In this document: one piece after another, positions 11,769-21,140 of the stretch | Numbering within the stretch: position 1 is the first letter of the stretch | How the letters are laid out: every line of letters starts with the position of its first letter | Origin: a virus | Direction: 5' to 3' (one strand) | Virus record (IMG/VR): IMGVR_UViG_3300032245_000955 | Span: 1-29,586 of that record | DNA length: 29,586 bases | Translations under genes and position numbers: made by a program | The notes under the pieces: model-generated | Databases searched by the model: none | Told to the model about the DNA's origin: nothing | The model's input: the letters and a program-made list of their open reading frames with translations, nothing else

Positions 11769-12556
11769 TGGACGTCGAGGAGCCAGTTATCATTAGTAAG
11801 CAATTTTAACGCAACAGATTGAGAGCCAGCAGTAGGCGCAACTGTTGAGTTATTTACTAACTGAATCTCTGGTCCAAATCTGTTTGAGCTTGTGGAGTTT
11901 GTGGGGCCGCCAGTGAGATTCAAAAGGGGTGTTGGAGATATGCTGATATTCCTGACAGTTGATGAATTGGCTCCGTACAGGTTAATGTTTCCAGTGCCAT
12001 CGCTTTCGATCATACACGCAAAATATCGATTTGAGTTTGCTACGCTTGCAAATCCATTTGTCAGCGTAGTGTACGAGGTTGGCGTAAGATAGGATCCGTT
12101 GAATCCAATCAACCTTGCCTGAACAAGTCCGCTCACAACGAAAAACTCAACGCCAAAGCCTTTAACTGTCAGTCCGTTTGCATCTGCGGCTGGAGCGGCT
12201 GTGGAGTTACCAGTGCCGCCAAACACAACGCGGATGCGGGAATTTGTGGATCCGATATACATCATGCCTTGGAAGGCAAATCGTATCCTTCTTGAATAAT
12301 CGATTGACGATGCGCCATAAAAGAAATCTGTTTCTAGCGGATCGTAATATCCGATTTTTGCATAACCGCCAGCAGCAGTCCCTCCATTCATATTTATATT
12401 AAAAGATCCGTTAGCTTGAGATGAGTCGTTAGTTGTGCCTGCGCCAGAACTTAATGCGTACTGGCCACCAAATCCTAACCGCCCGCCAATATCTCTGCCG
12501 ATATTAAGCAGCTTCTGGTCAATTGTGCTGATCGGGCCTGTGAAAAAGTTGCCCAT
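11765..12556 (-). CDS. Tail fibre or receptor-binding candidate
   Basis: A 263-residue beta-rich protein with many Gly, Ser, Thr and Asn residues. The N-terminal 35 residues (FFTGPISTIDQKLLNIGRDI) could be an attachment segment, followed by an Asn/Gly-rich stretch (NGSFNINMNGGTAAGG) and a jelly-roll-like body with strands such as RIRFAFQGMMYIG. Its place at the end of the tail-fibre genes and just before lysis genes suits a tail-tip or receptor-binding protein. No catalytic motif is seen and no family is recognised. Confidence 0.55.
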   Translation of the reverse strand: MGNFFTGPISTIDQKLLNIGRDIGGRLGFGGQYALSSGAGTTNDSSQANGSFNINMNGGTAAGGYAKIGYYDPLETDFFYGASSIDYSRRIRFAFQGMMYIGSTNSRIRVVFGGTGNSTAAPAADANGLTVKGFGVEFFVVSGLVQARLIGFNGSYLTPTSYTTLTNGFASVANSNRYFACMIESDGTGNINLYGANSSTVRNISISPTPLLNLTGGPTNSTSSNRFGPEIQLVNNSTVAPTAGSQSVALKLLTNDNWLLDVQ

Positions 12557-12558
12557 AG

Positions 12559-13536
12559 TTATCCTTCAAGAATTGTCCAGGCTGCGCCTGTTGTTGCTCC
12601 TAGCCACCAGACTGCACCCGTCGGGCAGAATGAATCAAAGGTAATGCCCGATCCTGGCGATAATTGGATTCCTTGAGTCGTTGTTGGCGAAAAGCCAATG
12701 CCTACGGTCACGCTTCCGACGGATATGTTTTGGATAAAAAGATATTCCCTAGCGGTATTTGTGACGGCTGCTGTAAGTTGTGAAGTATTTGCCGTTGTGA
12801 CGGAACCAAACCGAGTCGTGAGTGGCCCGGCTGGGTTTGCCGAGATTGTCACAGTCGTTTCGGCTAGGCTGACGGGTTGTGTGGCCTGCCAGAAAGTACC
12901 GCTGACGGGCTGTGTCGCTGGCCAGAATGTGCCAGATACAGGCACAGTCCCGCTGATGGATGCGGTGACTGAACCGATTTGGGCTGTCCCTGCTCCAATG
13001 GTGACTGTGCCAGAGATGGGGAGAGGATTAAGTGGGGTAATTTGTCCTGTAGTATTTGAAATCTGAACTGGAAAAGCATTAGTGTATGTAACTCTGGAAA
13101 CCCCAGCAGGAGTACCAAACCCAATCACAACACAAGGCTGAAGAGTGCTGGTGTCCAAGTCTGTTTGAGCGGTGACTGTGCCAGCAATCGTCTGTGTTCC
13201 AGTTGGGTTAGCCGTTACTGTCCCAGCGATGGCAACTGTGTTGCCGACTGTGACTGACGCAATCGACACTGGCTGGGTGGCCGGAAAGTTTGAAATCGTG
13301 ACGGCTGAAAACGTAACCGCTTGCGATGCAGGAAAATTGCTAACCGTCACTGTGCCGGTGATTGCCGCCCCAACTGTCACGGTCACATTCTCTAACGCAC
13401 TTAGGCTGTTGGAATCTAACGCCACGGTCACGGTGTTTGCCACGGTGACTGTGTTGACCATTACGCTGGCCACTACGGGGGCGCTTAATGTTACGACGGC
13501 GGGCGTTTCGGTGATCTGAAGATAAATATCGCTCAT
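12559..13536 (-). CDS. Fibrous tail protein with VTV and ATQPVSG repeats
   Basis: A 325-residue protein dominated by beta-forming Val-Thr repeats. Short units recur: GTVTVSNFPASQ (61-72), ISNFPATQPVS (81-91), SGTFWPATQPV (201-211) and SGTFWQATQPV (212-222), with TVTV blocks between. Such ATQPVSG repeats occur in phage tail fibres and are expected to form a long triple-stranded beta structure. The C-terminal third (232-325, AREYLFIQNISVGSVTVGIG) looks like a globular tip. Enrichment in polar beta residues and the neighbouring tail genes support a fibre. Receptor specificity is unknown. Confidence 0.72.
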   Translation of the reverse strand: MSDIYLQITETPAVVTLSAPVVASVMVNTVTVANTVTVALDSNSLSALENVTVTVGAAITGTVTVSNFPASQAVTFSAVTISNFPATQPVSIASVTVGNTVAIAGTVTANPTGTQTIAGTVTAQTDLDTSTLQPCVVIGFGTPAGVSRVTYTNAFPVQISNTTGQITPLNPLPISGTVTIGAGTAQIGSVTASISGTVPVSGTFWPATQPVSGTFWQATQPVSLAETTVTISANPAGPLTTRFGSVTTANTSQLTAAVTNTAREYLFIQNISVGSVTVGIGFSPTTTQGIQLSPGSGITFDSFCPTGAVWWLGATTGAAWTILEG

Positions 13537-13868
13537 GGTATGGTAATCCTTGGAGATAGTGTCACCACGCCTTCTAGCAAGCGGGTGGCGATGCCAGCGC
13601 TAGTTACTTGAATTAGGTCATACTTCGCCCCGCTGGTAGGAACGAGCAAGCTGGCGGCACTCGTCACGGTAAGGCGTAGTTGCCCACCGGCCGCCGACAC
13701 CACGCTAGTGGCAATCTGCGTTACTACCGTGCCCCCTGGCATCTGGCGGATCTCAGCCGCAAACGTCCGGCCGGCTAGGCTGATCGTCCCCTGGGTGGCG
13801 GTGGTAAGGAATAGATCGCGTGTCCAATCCGTTCCCTGCTCGATCGTGATGTCGTAGGATGCGGCCAT
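13533..13868 (-). CDS. Small tail protein with Ig-like adaptor domain
   Basis: The protein has 111 residues and begins YDITIEQGTDWTRDLFLTTA (5-24), a block that also appears as IRQGDAHDIAVFFTDPAG in the C-terminus of the NHL protein and VVQGDTFTLAVRLTE at the start of the 792-residue protein. This points to a shared Ig-like or baseplate-adaptor fold that docks fibres to the tail. The gene overlaps the NHL protein stop by one base (TAATG). It may be the stand-alone adaptor for the next fibre. Confidence 0.6.
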   Translation of the reverse strand: MAASYDITIEQGTDWTRDLFLTTATQGTISLAGRTFAAEIRQMPGGTVVTQIATSVVSAAGGQLRLTVTSAASLLVPTSGAKYDLIQVTSAGIATRLLEGVVTLSPRITIP

Positions 13869-16165
13869 TAGACGTCCGATATTTCCCGCTCGATTTCAGG
13901 AACGATATTCACGGTAAATGGTTTGGAGCTGTAGACCTTGCCGCCGTAAGTCCATTCGACTTCGCCTATAGCTGGGATGGCGTCGGAGTTATCAGACACG
14001 CCGTTAAACGCCACAAAGCGCTGGAGCGAATCATTGTCGGCCGTAAAGCTGATCTGGTAGTAAGGATCGAAGCCGCCGAAATCGGAAGGGGTGAATGATG
14101 TGGTTTCTAACACTACCGGCCTACGATTTGTTTTTTCACGAATGCACAGCTTTAGGCTGGATGGCGACATAAGGATAGCTGCGCCGGCTGGATCGGTAAA
14201 GAAAACGGCGATGTCGTGAGCATCACCCTGGCGAATGGTTAGAACTGCCCCATTCCCTTTCGCACTAGAAACAGTACGGGTACGGGCATCAATCTGTAGA
14301 TCGGTCAGCTCCCAGCGCAGATCTAACCAAGCAAACTGCTTTTCCACAATGACGAGGGATTGGGTAACTGTGGAAGCTGCGGAGTAGGCTGTGGATCCCG
14401 CTTGCGCTGCCACGATGTTGGTCACTCCTGGCGTTACTGGCGTGCAGATATTACCGACGATCGTAGCCACGTTCGTGACTGTTGAAGTGAACGTGACGGG
14501 CAATCCAGAGGAAGCTGTGGCTACTAGGGCGAACGATCCGTTTGATCGGGCGTTAGCTTGCGCCACGCTAGTGGCATCCGCAAAGGAGAGGCTAGTGCTG
14601 GATGTAATAAGCGAAGCGGCCGAGTAGGCGTCTTTGAGTGAGGCAACCCGGCGAGGCGAAAGGGCGGCAAAGGCAATCGTCTGAGCGATTGGCGCGGTAG
14701 TCGCGGTAAGCACTTGGGTAACGGTAGCGGCCGCTAGGAAGTTGGTGTCGCCTGCTTGCGTAGCGGAGATAGTGGTAGTGCCAGCGCCGATAGGAGAAAT
14801 AGAAAAGCCAGAGACAGTGGCCACGGATAGGTTGCTAGAGGAGAGAGCAACGGTAAGATTTGCGGTGGATGTGGGCGCTACGACAAAAGCGCCCGAGCCG
14901 ACAAACTTGCTGGGGATAGAGGCAAAGGTAATGGTTTGGGCAGCCTTGCTAATCGTGACTACCCCGCTAGCTGTACCGTAGTAGAAATTATCCACGACGC
15001 TGGCGGTGACTACATAAGAGCCAGCGGTGACGGGTGCGGATAAGCTAGCGGCCGTGCCCGTGTAGATTAGCTCTAGGGCAAGGCCGGATGGGGAGACAGT
15101 TGTGGTGGGGGCTTGGGCAGATCCAGTGTAAGTCTTAGATAAATTAGAAAGAGTGACTGTAGCGGGTGCAGATGCAATAGTGTTTCGGATGGTGTGGTTA
15201 CCGGTATCTGCCACAAAAACGTTACCGGCGGTATCGACTGATACGCCACGGGGAGCATAAAACCTAGCGGCAGAGCCTAAACCGTTGTTTGAGCCAATGT
15301 TACTAGCTAGGCCCGATTCGGTGGTTACCACGCCAGCGCTAGTAACCTTTCGGATGGTGTTGTTATTAGAATCAGCTACATAAACATTTCCAGCAGTATC
15401 TACAGCAATGCCCGCTGGGTAAGTAAACCGCGCGGCAGCGCCAGTGCCATCGGTGCTACCGATGGATCCTGCCGTGCCTGCAAAAGTAGTTACCACTCCC
15501 GCGCTGGTTACTTTACGAATCGTATAGTTCTTCATATCCGTAACAAAAAGATTTCCTGCAGTATCTACGGCAATGCCGTAAGGTCTGTTAAATCTAGCCG
15601 CAGAACCAGTGCCGTCTGTAGAGCCTGTAGAGCCAGCGGTGCCAGCTAATGTAGTTACTACTCCAGCGCTAGTTACCTTTCGGATGGTGTGGTTGAAGTT
15701 GTCTGCTACAAATACATTTCCTGCGGAATCTACAGCGACACCAGTAGGCTCGTTAAATCTGGCTGCCGACCCAGTAGCATCCGTACTGCCCGTAGTATAA
15801 GCAGCACCAGCCAAGGTTGATACAATCCCAGCGCTAGTTACTTTACGGATACTCGTGTAATCAGCTGCATACACATTTCCTGCTGTGTCTACAGCAATAA
15901 GATTGGTAAGTCTTTGGAATCTAGCCGCCGCGCCTGTGCCGTCCAAGCTGCTGCCAACGTTTCCAGCCGTCCCTGCTAACGTTGTTACTGCTCCCGCGCT
16001 AGTGACTTTTCGGATAGTGTAATTATTGGAATCAGCTACATAAACATTTCCAGCAGTATCTACAGCGACTCCATAAGGAGAGCTAAATCTGGCTGCAGAG
16101 CCAGTAGCGTCTGTGCTGCCGAAGGATCCTGCCGTTCCCGCCAACGTTCCGAAATATAAGCTCAT
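13868..16165 (-). CDS. NHL-repeat beta-propeller tail protein
   Basis: A 765-residue multi-domain protein. Residues 1-330 hold six NHL repeats with the pattern F..P.GVAVDTAGNVYVADS.N.TIRKVTSAG, consistent with a six-bladed propeller. Residues 335-405 match an MBG-like domain (SKTYTGSAQAPTTTVSPSGL). Two Ig-like/Big-like domains follow (406-490 and 495-605). The C-terminal 610-765 region carries the QGD adaptor block (IRQGDAHDIAVFFTD) shared with neighbouring tail proteins. No signal peptide or cell-surface anchor is seen, and the gene is inside the tail operon, so it is probably a virion fibre whose propeller may bind sugars or proteins on the host. The DNA repeats of about 160 bases could allow recombination between blades. 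Confidence 0.8.
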   Translation of the reverse strand: MSLYFGTLAGTAGSFGSTDATGSAARFSSPYGVAVDTAGNVYVADSNNYTIRKVTSAGAVTTLAGTAGNVGSSLDGTGAAARFQRLTNLIAVDTAGNVYAADYTSIRKVTSAGIVSTLAGAAYTTGSTDATGSAARFNEPTGVAVDSAGNVFVADNFNHTIRKVTSAGVVTTLAGTAGSTGSTDGTGSAARFNRPYGIAVDTAGNLFVTDMKNYTIRKVTSAGVVTTFAGTAGSIGSTDGTGAAARFTYPAGIAVDTAGNVYVADSNNNTIRKVTSAGVVTTESGLASNIGSNNGLGSAARFYAPRGVSVDTAGNVFVADTGNHTIRNTIASAPATVTLSNLSKTYTGSAQAPTTTVSPSGLALELIYTGTAASLSAPVTAGSYVVTASVVDNFYYGTASGVVTISKAAQTITFASIPSKFVGSGAFVVAPTSTANLTVALSSSNLSVATVSGFSISPIGAGTTTISATQAGDTNFLAAATVTQVLTATTAPIAQTIAFAALSPRRVASLKDAYSAASLITSSTSLSFADATSVAQANARSNGSFALVATASSGLPVTFTSTVTNVATIVGNICTPVTPGVTNIVAAQAGSTAYSAASTVTQSLVIVEKQFAWLDLRWELTDLQIDARTRTVSSAKGNGAVLTIRQGDAHDIAVFFTDPAGAAILMSPSSLKLCIREKTNRRPVVLETTSFTPSDFGGFDPYYQISFTADNDSLQRFVAFNGVSDNSDAIPAIGEVEWTYGGKVYSSKPFTVNIVPEIEREISDV
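15176..16150 (-). repeat. Six NHL-coding repeats of about 160 bp
   Basis: Coding repeats of about 53-55 codons, each with the core GVAVDTAGN followed by TIRKVTSAG. The fifth and first repeats share long exact stretches at DNA level, for example over the ATAAACATTTCCAGCAGT (plus-strand reading) segments near 15380 and 16040, which suggests recent duplication or exchange. Confidence 0.75.
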
Positions 16166-18540
16166 GATATTGTCACCTTTATGTCACCGCTTAGGTTCTC
16201 GCCTTCAACCCCCTTCAGGGAGTAGCCCACCCAACCGCGCACGTCGTCTGCAGTGTTCGCAATATCAAAATTCATCAGCCGTGCTCGCAGAATAAAGCTG
16301 GCACCAGCGGGCGCTCCGATCGTGCTTTCGTAGGTGCCATAGATATTCTTATCTGCGGTAATGACTATATCTTCACCGCTTAAAGAACGCATTAGGCGCA
16401 CTCCTAAGATGTGAGGAACGAGCGTTTGCGTAAGCATAATTCGGTGATCCAGTAATTTGTTTTGGTTATAGTCAGCACTGGAGATGTTCATGCCCTGCGG
16501 AGAGGGAGAAGTGACCTCACTTAAATTTGCTGCATCGATGACCACACGCCACTGAGCGTCTGTCTTGGCCAACATTTGAGCGATCAGCCCGAATTTAACC
16601 TCAAGCGTGCGGCCGACTCTAAATTGATTCGCGTTCACAGGAATGCGGAACAGCTCCACCTCGTAAGGCACAGGATAGTAGGTTTTATTGTCTCCATCCT
16701 GGCGGCCTTGGTAGATGCGGCCTTCGTCGTAGATGACGACTCCACTCGGTGGAACTGTGTCGCCAGGTAGGTAGCCCATAGGGGCCAGCTCAATTCCGCC
16801 CGAATAGATGTAGGCGCCAGAGGTCGTAGGAGCGCTAACCGTATTAGAATTGTTTGCTAGGCCAGAAAATGATCGCAGCAAGCTGGGGCCACGCAGGGGT
16901 AGTTTAGTTTGGTCAATCCCCATATCCCCCCAAGCCTTATCGATATCTTGCGTGAACAGCACCTCTGAGCGTGCTGGGATGGTCATGGTGAGTGGCTTCG
17001 TATCTACGCCAGATTGGTTAATGATTCCTACGCCATTAGGCAGGACGTTCTCTAGTGTAGTTAGCCGCGTGCCGATTGCGTTCAGCGTATCTTGTAAATC
17101 TACCACCTGGGCGATGGTGTGGGTGTGCGCTTGGAACGCACTTGTCGGCCCTGCGCTGGAGATCATCACGGCCCAGCCGGTTGTGGCTCCAGCTCCAGCA
17201 CCATTATTATCGGTAACTATGATTGATTGGCTTGTTGAGGTCTGAATCGTGTAATGGCCTAAGTCGGCATTATCTTTGTTGCTCAGAATATATCCGCCAG
17301 CCACATTTTGCCGCACCGTAACGTGGATCGCTTCCGTGCCTAGATTGTGGGCGATCGTCCACGGGCCTGCGCCTGTGACTACTGCCGTAAAGCTCTGAAT
17401 GCCCGTGATGACTTGGTCTGTGGTAAAAGGGATATAGTTGACCGGCTGCGGAGGATTGAGCCAGTTAATCCGCTGGGCGGCGGCTAGTCCTGTCCAAGCA
17501 CCGTCGGCCTGCACGGTCATGTTCTGCTGGAACACGGTTACGTACTGGACGTTGGGCGTGGTTACTGTTCCGTAGTTAATCCCGATCTCGCAGGTCAGCG
17601 GGTGAGTGACTTCAAAGTCGCCACGCAAAGCGGCCAGCATTCCTTGGGTATTAAGATCCAGATCAAAGGTAACATCGCCCTGTGGCGATATAGGCACAGC
17701 CACCGTTAGCAAGCTGTGGGTCGCTCCACTCATAGCGCCTGCGAACTCAATGTCGGCAGTGTAGTTTTGCGGGTTGGTAACTAGGAAGATCTCCCCTGCC
17801 CCAACAGTAACACAGCCTTGCATCAGCGCGGCTTCAATCTCGGTTGATCCGTCGTCCTTACTTAGCAAGGCAGTGCGAGCGGTGCCGCGATAGATCTGGT
17901 AGGTGGTATCGAACGCAGGCGGGATGTAGAGCCGCTGCACTTCATTGACGAATACGCCCGTGGTGGGGTCGCTGTATCCCGTAACAACGCGGGTGATGGT
18001 AGGTGCAGGCGGAACGATCAGACCGAATGCGCTAGTATAAGCCAGCGGTGACTGCATCGGACGCAGCTCTTGGTAGAATATGTTGTTTGCGGAGTAGCTA
18101 GTCACCCGGACAAAGCTGTCTGGCGTGAGGTTGTTTTCTACGATGGTAATGCCGCTAGTGGTCGTCCAGTTGGCCGTCCTGCCTACAATGTAAGATCCTT
18201 GATCTTCCGTAACGCTCCAGCCGGTAGCGGCTGAGATGGTGTTCAGGATTGCAGCCACGCTGGCGGCCGTAGATCCCAGTGTGATGGCACTTGAGGTAAC
18301 TGCGTTGACCCGCACTTTGAACGTGCCGGCCGTAGGCGCCACATCCACCGGGCCGTAGCTTAGACGGGCGGAATAGATGGAAGGAGCGGTGACTGTGGTG
18401 GTGTTGTTAGACGTCTCGGTAAGTCGCACCGCAAGCGTAAAGGTATCTCCCTGCACGACTGTGGGCAGGGTAATCGAACCAGGTTCAATCGTGTAGCTGG
18501 CCGTTTTCTGGGAGATGTTACCGTAAAGGAGTGTGGCCAT
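16162..18540 (-). CDS. Large tail fibre or tail-tip protein
   Basis: A 792-residue protein. Residues about 18-60 carry the QGD adaptor block (VVQGDTFTLAVRLTE) shared with two neighbours. Residues 396-412 (IAHNLGTEAIHVTVRQN) match the HNLGT motif often found in phage tail-fibre domains. Residues 471-500 (AHTHTIAQVVDLQDTLNAIG, then TRLTTLENVL) form a His-containing coiled coil that probably drives trimerisation. The C-terminal third is beta-rich. Length, motifs and position after the tape-measure and tip genes support a fibre or central tail-tip component. No hydrolase motif is seen. Confidence 0.68.
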   Translation of the reverse strand: MATLLYGNISQKTASYTIEPGSITLPTVVQGDTFTLAVRLTETSNNTTTVTAPSIYSARLSYGPVDVAPTAGTFKVRVNAVTSSAITLGSTAASVAAILNTISAATGWSVTEDQGSYIVGRTANWTTTSGITIVENNLTPDSFVRVTSYSANNIFYQELRPMQSPLAYTSAFGLIVPPAPTITRVVTGYSDPTTGVFVNEVQRLYIPPAFDTTYQIYRGTARTALLSKDDGSTEIEAALMQGCVTVGAGEIFLVTNPQNYTADIEFAGAMSGATHSLLTVAVPISPQGDVTFDLDLNTQGMLAALRGDFEVTHPLTCEIGINYGTVTTPNVQYVTVFQQNMTVQADGAWTGLAAAQRINWLNPPQPVNYIPFTTDQVITGIQSFTAVVTGAGPWTIAHNLGTEAIHVTVRQNVAGGYILSNKDNADLGHYTIQTSTSQSIIVTDNNGAGAGATTGWAVMISSAGPTSAFQAHTHTIAQVVDLQDTLNAIGTRLTTLENVLPNGVGIINQSGVDTKPLTMTIPARSEVLFTQDIDKAWGDMGIDQTKLPLRGPSLLRSFSGLANNSNTVSAPTTSGAYIYSGGIELAPMGYLPGDTVPPSGVVIYDEGRIYQGRQDGDNKTYYPVPYEVELFRIPVNANQFRVGRTLEVKFGLIAQMLAKTDAQWRVVIDAANLSEVTSPSPQGMNISSADYNQNKLLDHRIMLTQTLVPHILGVRLMRSLSGEDIVITADKNIYGTYESTIGAPAGASFILRARLMNFDIANTADDVRGWVGYSLKGVEGENLSGDIKVTIS

Positions 18541-18542
18541 GG

Positions 18543-18737
18543 TTACTTTGCGGGAGGCGTGTCAATCCCCGTGTCCTGCTCTGTAAAGCCCTTAAAGAAT
18601 GAGGGGTCGAACTGCACGCTGGTGGCTATAGGATACCACGGCCCTGGCTCAGTCAGTTGCAAAACGCCCAGCTTCCGCAGCCTGCGGTTTTCCTCGATGA
18701 TCTTTTTGCGACGCTCGGCTGATTTGTCCAGGCTCAT
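18543..18737 (-). CDS. Small helical tail-region protein
   Basis: The protein has 64 residues with a basic helical start (SAERRKKIIEENRRLRKLGV) and a polar C-terminus. It follows the upstream gene with an ATGA overlap and precedes the fibre gene by two bases. No family is recognised. It may be a chaperone or minor virion part. Confidence 0.55.
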   Translation of the reverse strand: MSLDKSAERRKKIIEENRRLRKLGVLQLTEPGPWYPIATSVQFDPSFFKGFTEQDTGIDTPPAK

Positions 18738-19765
18738 ACGGCGTAGAACTTTCCTGCTAGGTTGCGTTGCTGATAGAAGTCTAAAGCCGCTTGGGCAAAG
18801 AAGTTATTTTCGGCTAGAATGTAGTCAAAGATCGGCTGGGCTACGCCGCCCGCAAAGGGAAGGACTAGGCTTAAAGGCTTAAATTCTTCCCGACGCTCAA
18901 TCTGTTGGGAGGCGTGGACTAAATTGTGATGGCAGTTGTATTGAATGTAAGGCTGCCATCCAGATAAGTTTGTCGGATCTAGCAGTGGCAGTACGGGCGA
19001 CAAAAGATAGACGGTGCTTAGATGCAGCCGATCTGTCGAACTGTCCACAAATCGCTGAAAGAACAAGTCGGCAAAGTTAGTGGTTTCAACAGGTACCACA
19101 TACTTGGGCAAGGCAGTGACGGTCGCCTCGCGATCCGCTGGAGACTGGAAACCAGGGTTAATGCTGACTAGGGTGGTATCGATGGATGCGGCAGAGATTG
19201 AGATCGAGTTTGTCAGGGATACTCGCGGCTGATTTAGGACTATATCGCACGCTAGTAGTAGGCGCTGGGTTTCAGCCTTCTCGGCCAGAATATCTGTTTT
19301 AGCATCTGCCACGCCTAGCCTCTTAAAGAAGTCGGGCACCTTCTCAAATACGCCGACAATGTTTCCGCTGCCAGCGTTTGCAGTGATGGATGACGGATCG
19401 GCATCAGATCCTATTTTGCGGAAAGATAGTTTTACAGCCGCCTGCTCGTCCAGATAGATGGCCACTCGATCTGTCTTTTTAGGTGCAGGCTTTTTGGCCT
19501 CAATGTTTTCTAGCCTTATACGCTCCTTCGCGGCCAGCGGAGCGTCCGAGTATTGCATCGTAATTTTAGCTGGGAATCCGTTAACCAAGCCCGGCGATAA
19601 GGACGCCCGCCAGTAGGAGATGTTTGCAATCGGATCGGTATAATACTGTGCTTGAATTTGCCATGGGTGCGGTCGACTTCCTGCCGCAGTATAGTCAAAC
19701 TTTATAGGCAGATAGTGTGCAACCTTATCCAGCAGCTTGTGCCATAGCTGGCTTGTGTATTTCAC
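18734..19765 (-). CDS. Tail or baseplate protein of unknown family
   Basis: A 343-residue mixed alpha/beta protein starting with GTG at 19765, which overlaps the upstream stop (GTGA). No enzymatic motif is visible. Its position between the tape-measure module and the large fibre makes a tail-tip or baseplate role likely. The stretch RVAIYLDEQAAVKLSFRKIG (100-119) looks beta-rich, and residues 280-343 look helical. I do not recognise the family. Confidence 0.55.
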   Translation of the reverse strand: MKYTSQLWHKLLDKVAHYLPIKFDYTAAGSRPHPWQIQAQYYTDPIANISYWRASLSPGLVNGFPAKITMQYSDAPLAAKERIRLENIEAKKPAPKKTDRVAIYLDEQAAVKLSFRKIGSDADPSSITANAGSGNIVGVFEKVPDFFKRLGVADAKTDILAEKAETQRLLLACDIVLNQPRVSLTNSISISAASIDTTLVSINPGFQSPADREATVTALPKYVVPVETTNFADLFFQRFVDSSTDRLHLSTVYLLSPVLPLLDPTNLSGWQPYIQYNCHHNLVHASQQIERREEFKPLSLVLPFAGGVAQPIFDYILAENNFFAQAALDFYQQRNLAGKFYAV

Positions 19766-20352
19766 GCTGGCCAGTAGATCACGCGATGCGATCCGTTATG
19801 AACATAGGCACGCACTTGCAGATTGTGAGTGACGAACTGAATAAAGTTGTTTTTACGTAGGTACGCTAGAGGGATTAGGCCAGAGGTGGTTTTATCTTTT
19901 GCGGCGTAATTTGCGCTACCCGTGCGTGGAATCTCGCTAGGCTTTCTGCAAACGATCTCGGTAGATTTTAGCGTGAATGTTTCTGTAAATGTAACAAGGG
20001 CGCATACTAGGATAGGGCGTTCTGCCGGTAGTTTTGCTGGCGGTGCTGGCACGCCGTCTGGGTCGACGATGTCTTGCAGTTGGCCTGTGCTGGGTTTGAT
20101 CTGCGGCAGCTTGCCGTTGATATAGCCCTCGCTAACGCTAAAAAACTTTGTGCCGTTGAATCGGACTTGGAGAGGGGTAGAGATTGTCGGCGGCCGATCC
20201 ACCATGGAAACTAGAGAGCCGTTGGGGGTTGAGTTAATTAAAACCCGATCGTCTACAGAGACGAGGCGCTGGGAATCAATCCAAGCGACCAGCTTTTTGA
20301 ACTTAGGCAGGATCTTGTCGCCCGATTCCGCCTTCAGCTCGTCCGGGATCAT
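19762..20352 (-). CDS. Tail protein of unknown family
   Basis: A 196-residue protein with ATGA overlap at the start. The N-terminal 25 residues are helical (ELKAESGDKILPKFKKLVAW) and the rest is beta-rich. No motif is recognised. Together with the two neighbouring genes it occupies the place of distal tail or tail-tip proteins, downstream of the tape measure. Function inferred from position only. Confidence 0.55.
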   Translation of the reverse strand: MIPDELKAESGDKILPKFKKLVAWIDSQRLVSVDDRVLINSTPNGSLVSMVDRPPTISTPLQVRFNGTKFFSVSEGYINGKLPQIKPSTGQLQDIVDPDGVPAPPAKLPAERPILVCALVTFTETFTLKSTEIVCRKPSEIPRTGSANYAAKDKTTSGLIPLAYLRKNNFIQFVTHNLQVRAYVHNGSHRVIYWPA

Positions 20353-21140
20353 GTGGCTCCTGGTACAGTTCCCTTTTCGTATAATCCTTGAGCAATACCC
20401 TTTCTATCTAGCAACACATACTCTTGCACCACCTGCCAAGCCTCACCCTGACGGCTAACGGCCGGTGCTTGCATCATCCACTTTGGAGGTATCTCTTTCC
20501 CGTCCTTATCCTTCTCGCCCCTTGGGATAGGAATGCCTGCTGGCAATTTATCTACGACCCGGCCTGCGGTATCCCAAATGTTAGGATTTACACTTTTCGT
20601 AAAGTAGGTGTGACGCAGGGTTAGCGTGACCTCTTTGTATTTTGTGACGCCATACATAGGATTAGGAACAGTATTGCCAGATCCTAATCCTCCGCCTGAA
20701 GTTGGGGTGTAAGTGGGCGGCCATTTTGCAATTCCATCTGGCGTAATGTACCCGCCAAAATCTGTAATAAGTTTATCGATGCGGGGATGCAGCTCGATCG
20801 TCTTGCTCTCATAGGAACAAAACATTTCAAACGTGCCCTTAACGCCAGCCTGTAGCCAGACCACCCCACCATCCGCGCTTGAGGAAGCTTCCGTCATCGC
20901 CTCGTAGGTGACGGACTGCTCGTAGGCTGTTTCGTTTATTTTGGTATAGCTAATGTTTGTCGCCTGGTATCCCTCGACTCTTGGTGCTGTTTCAAGCTGT
21001 GCAAAATCAGTGACAAAATACTTTTTATTGATCGTGGTCTTGCCGGTGGCTTGAAAGCTGCCACCACCACCCAGCATCTCGATGCCAGTGTTTTGGACAG
21101 ATCCGCCACTACCGCCACTTGAGCTGCTACCCCTTGCCAT
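20349..21140 (-). CDS. Tail protein with Gly/Ser-rich N-terminus
   Basis: A 263-residue protein. The first 35 residues are low complexity (ARGSSSSGGSGGS and GGGGSF), followed by a beta-rich body (SYTKINETAYEQSVTYEAMT). It overlaps the tape-measure stop by one base (TAATG). Its place directly after the tape measure suits a distal tail or tail-tip component. No family is recognised. Confidence 0.55.
   Translation of the reverse strand: MARGSSSSGGSGGSVQNTGIEMLGGGGSFQATGKTTINKKYFVTDFAQLETAPRVEGYQATNISYTKINETAYEQSVTYEAMTEASSSADGGVVWLQAGVKGTFEMFCSYESKTIELHPRIDKLITDFGGYITPDGIAKWPPTYTPTSGGGLGSGNTVPNPMYGVTKYKEVTLTLRHTYFTKSVNPNIWDTAGRVVDKLPAGIPIPRGEKDKDGKEIPPKWMMQAPAVSRQGEAWQVVQEYVLLDRKGIAQGLYEKGTVPGAT

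Noticed and set aside
13868-16165. Diversity-generating retroelement target
   Set aside because: No reverse transcriptase or template repeat was seen; the repeats are ordinary NHL coding repeats.
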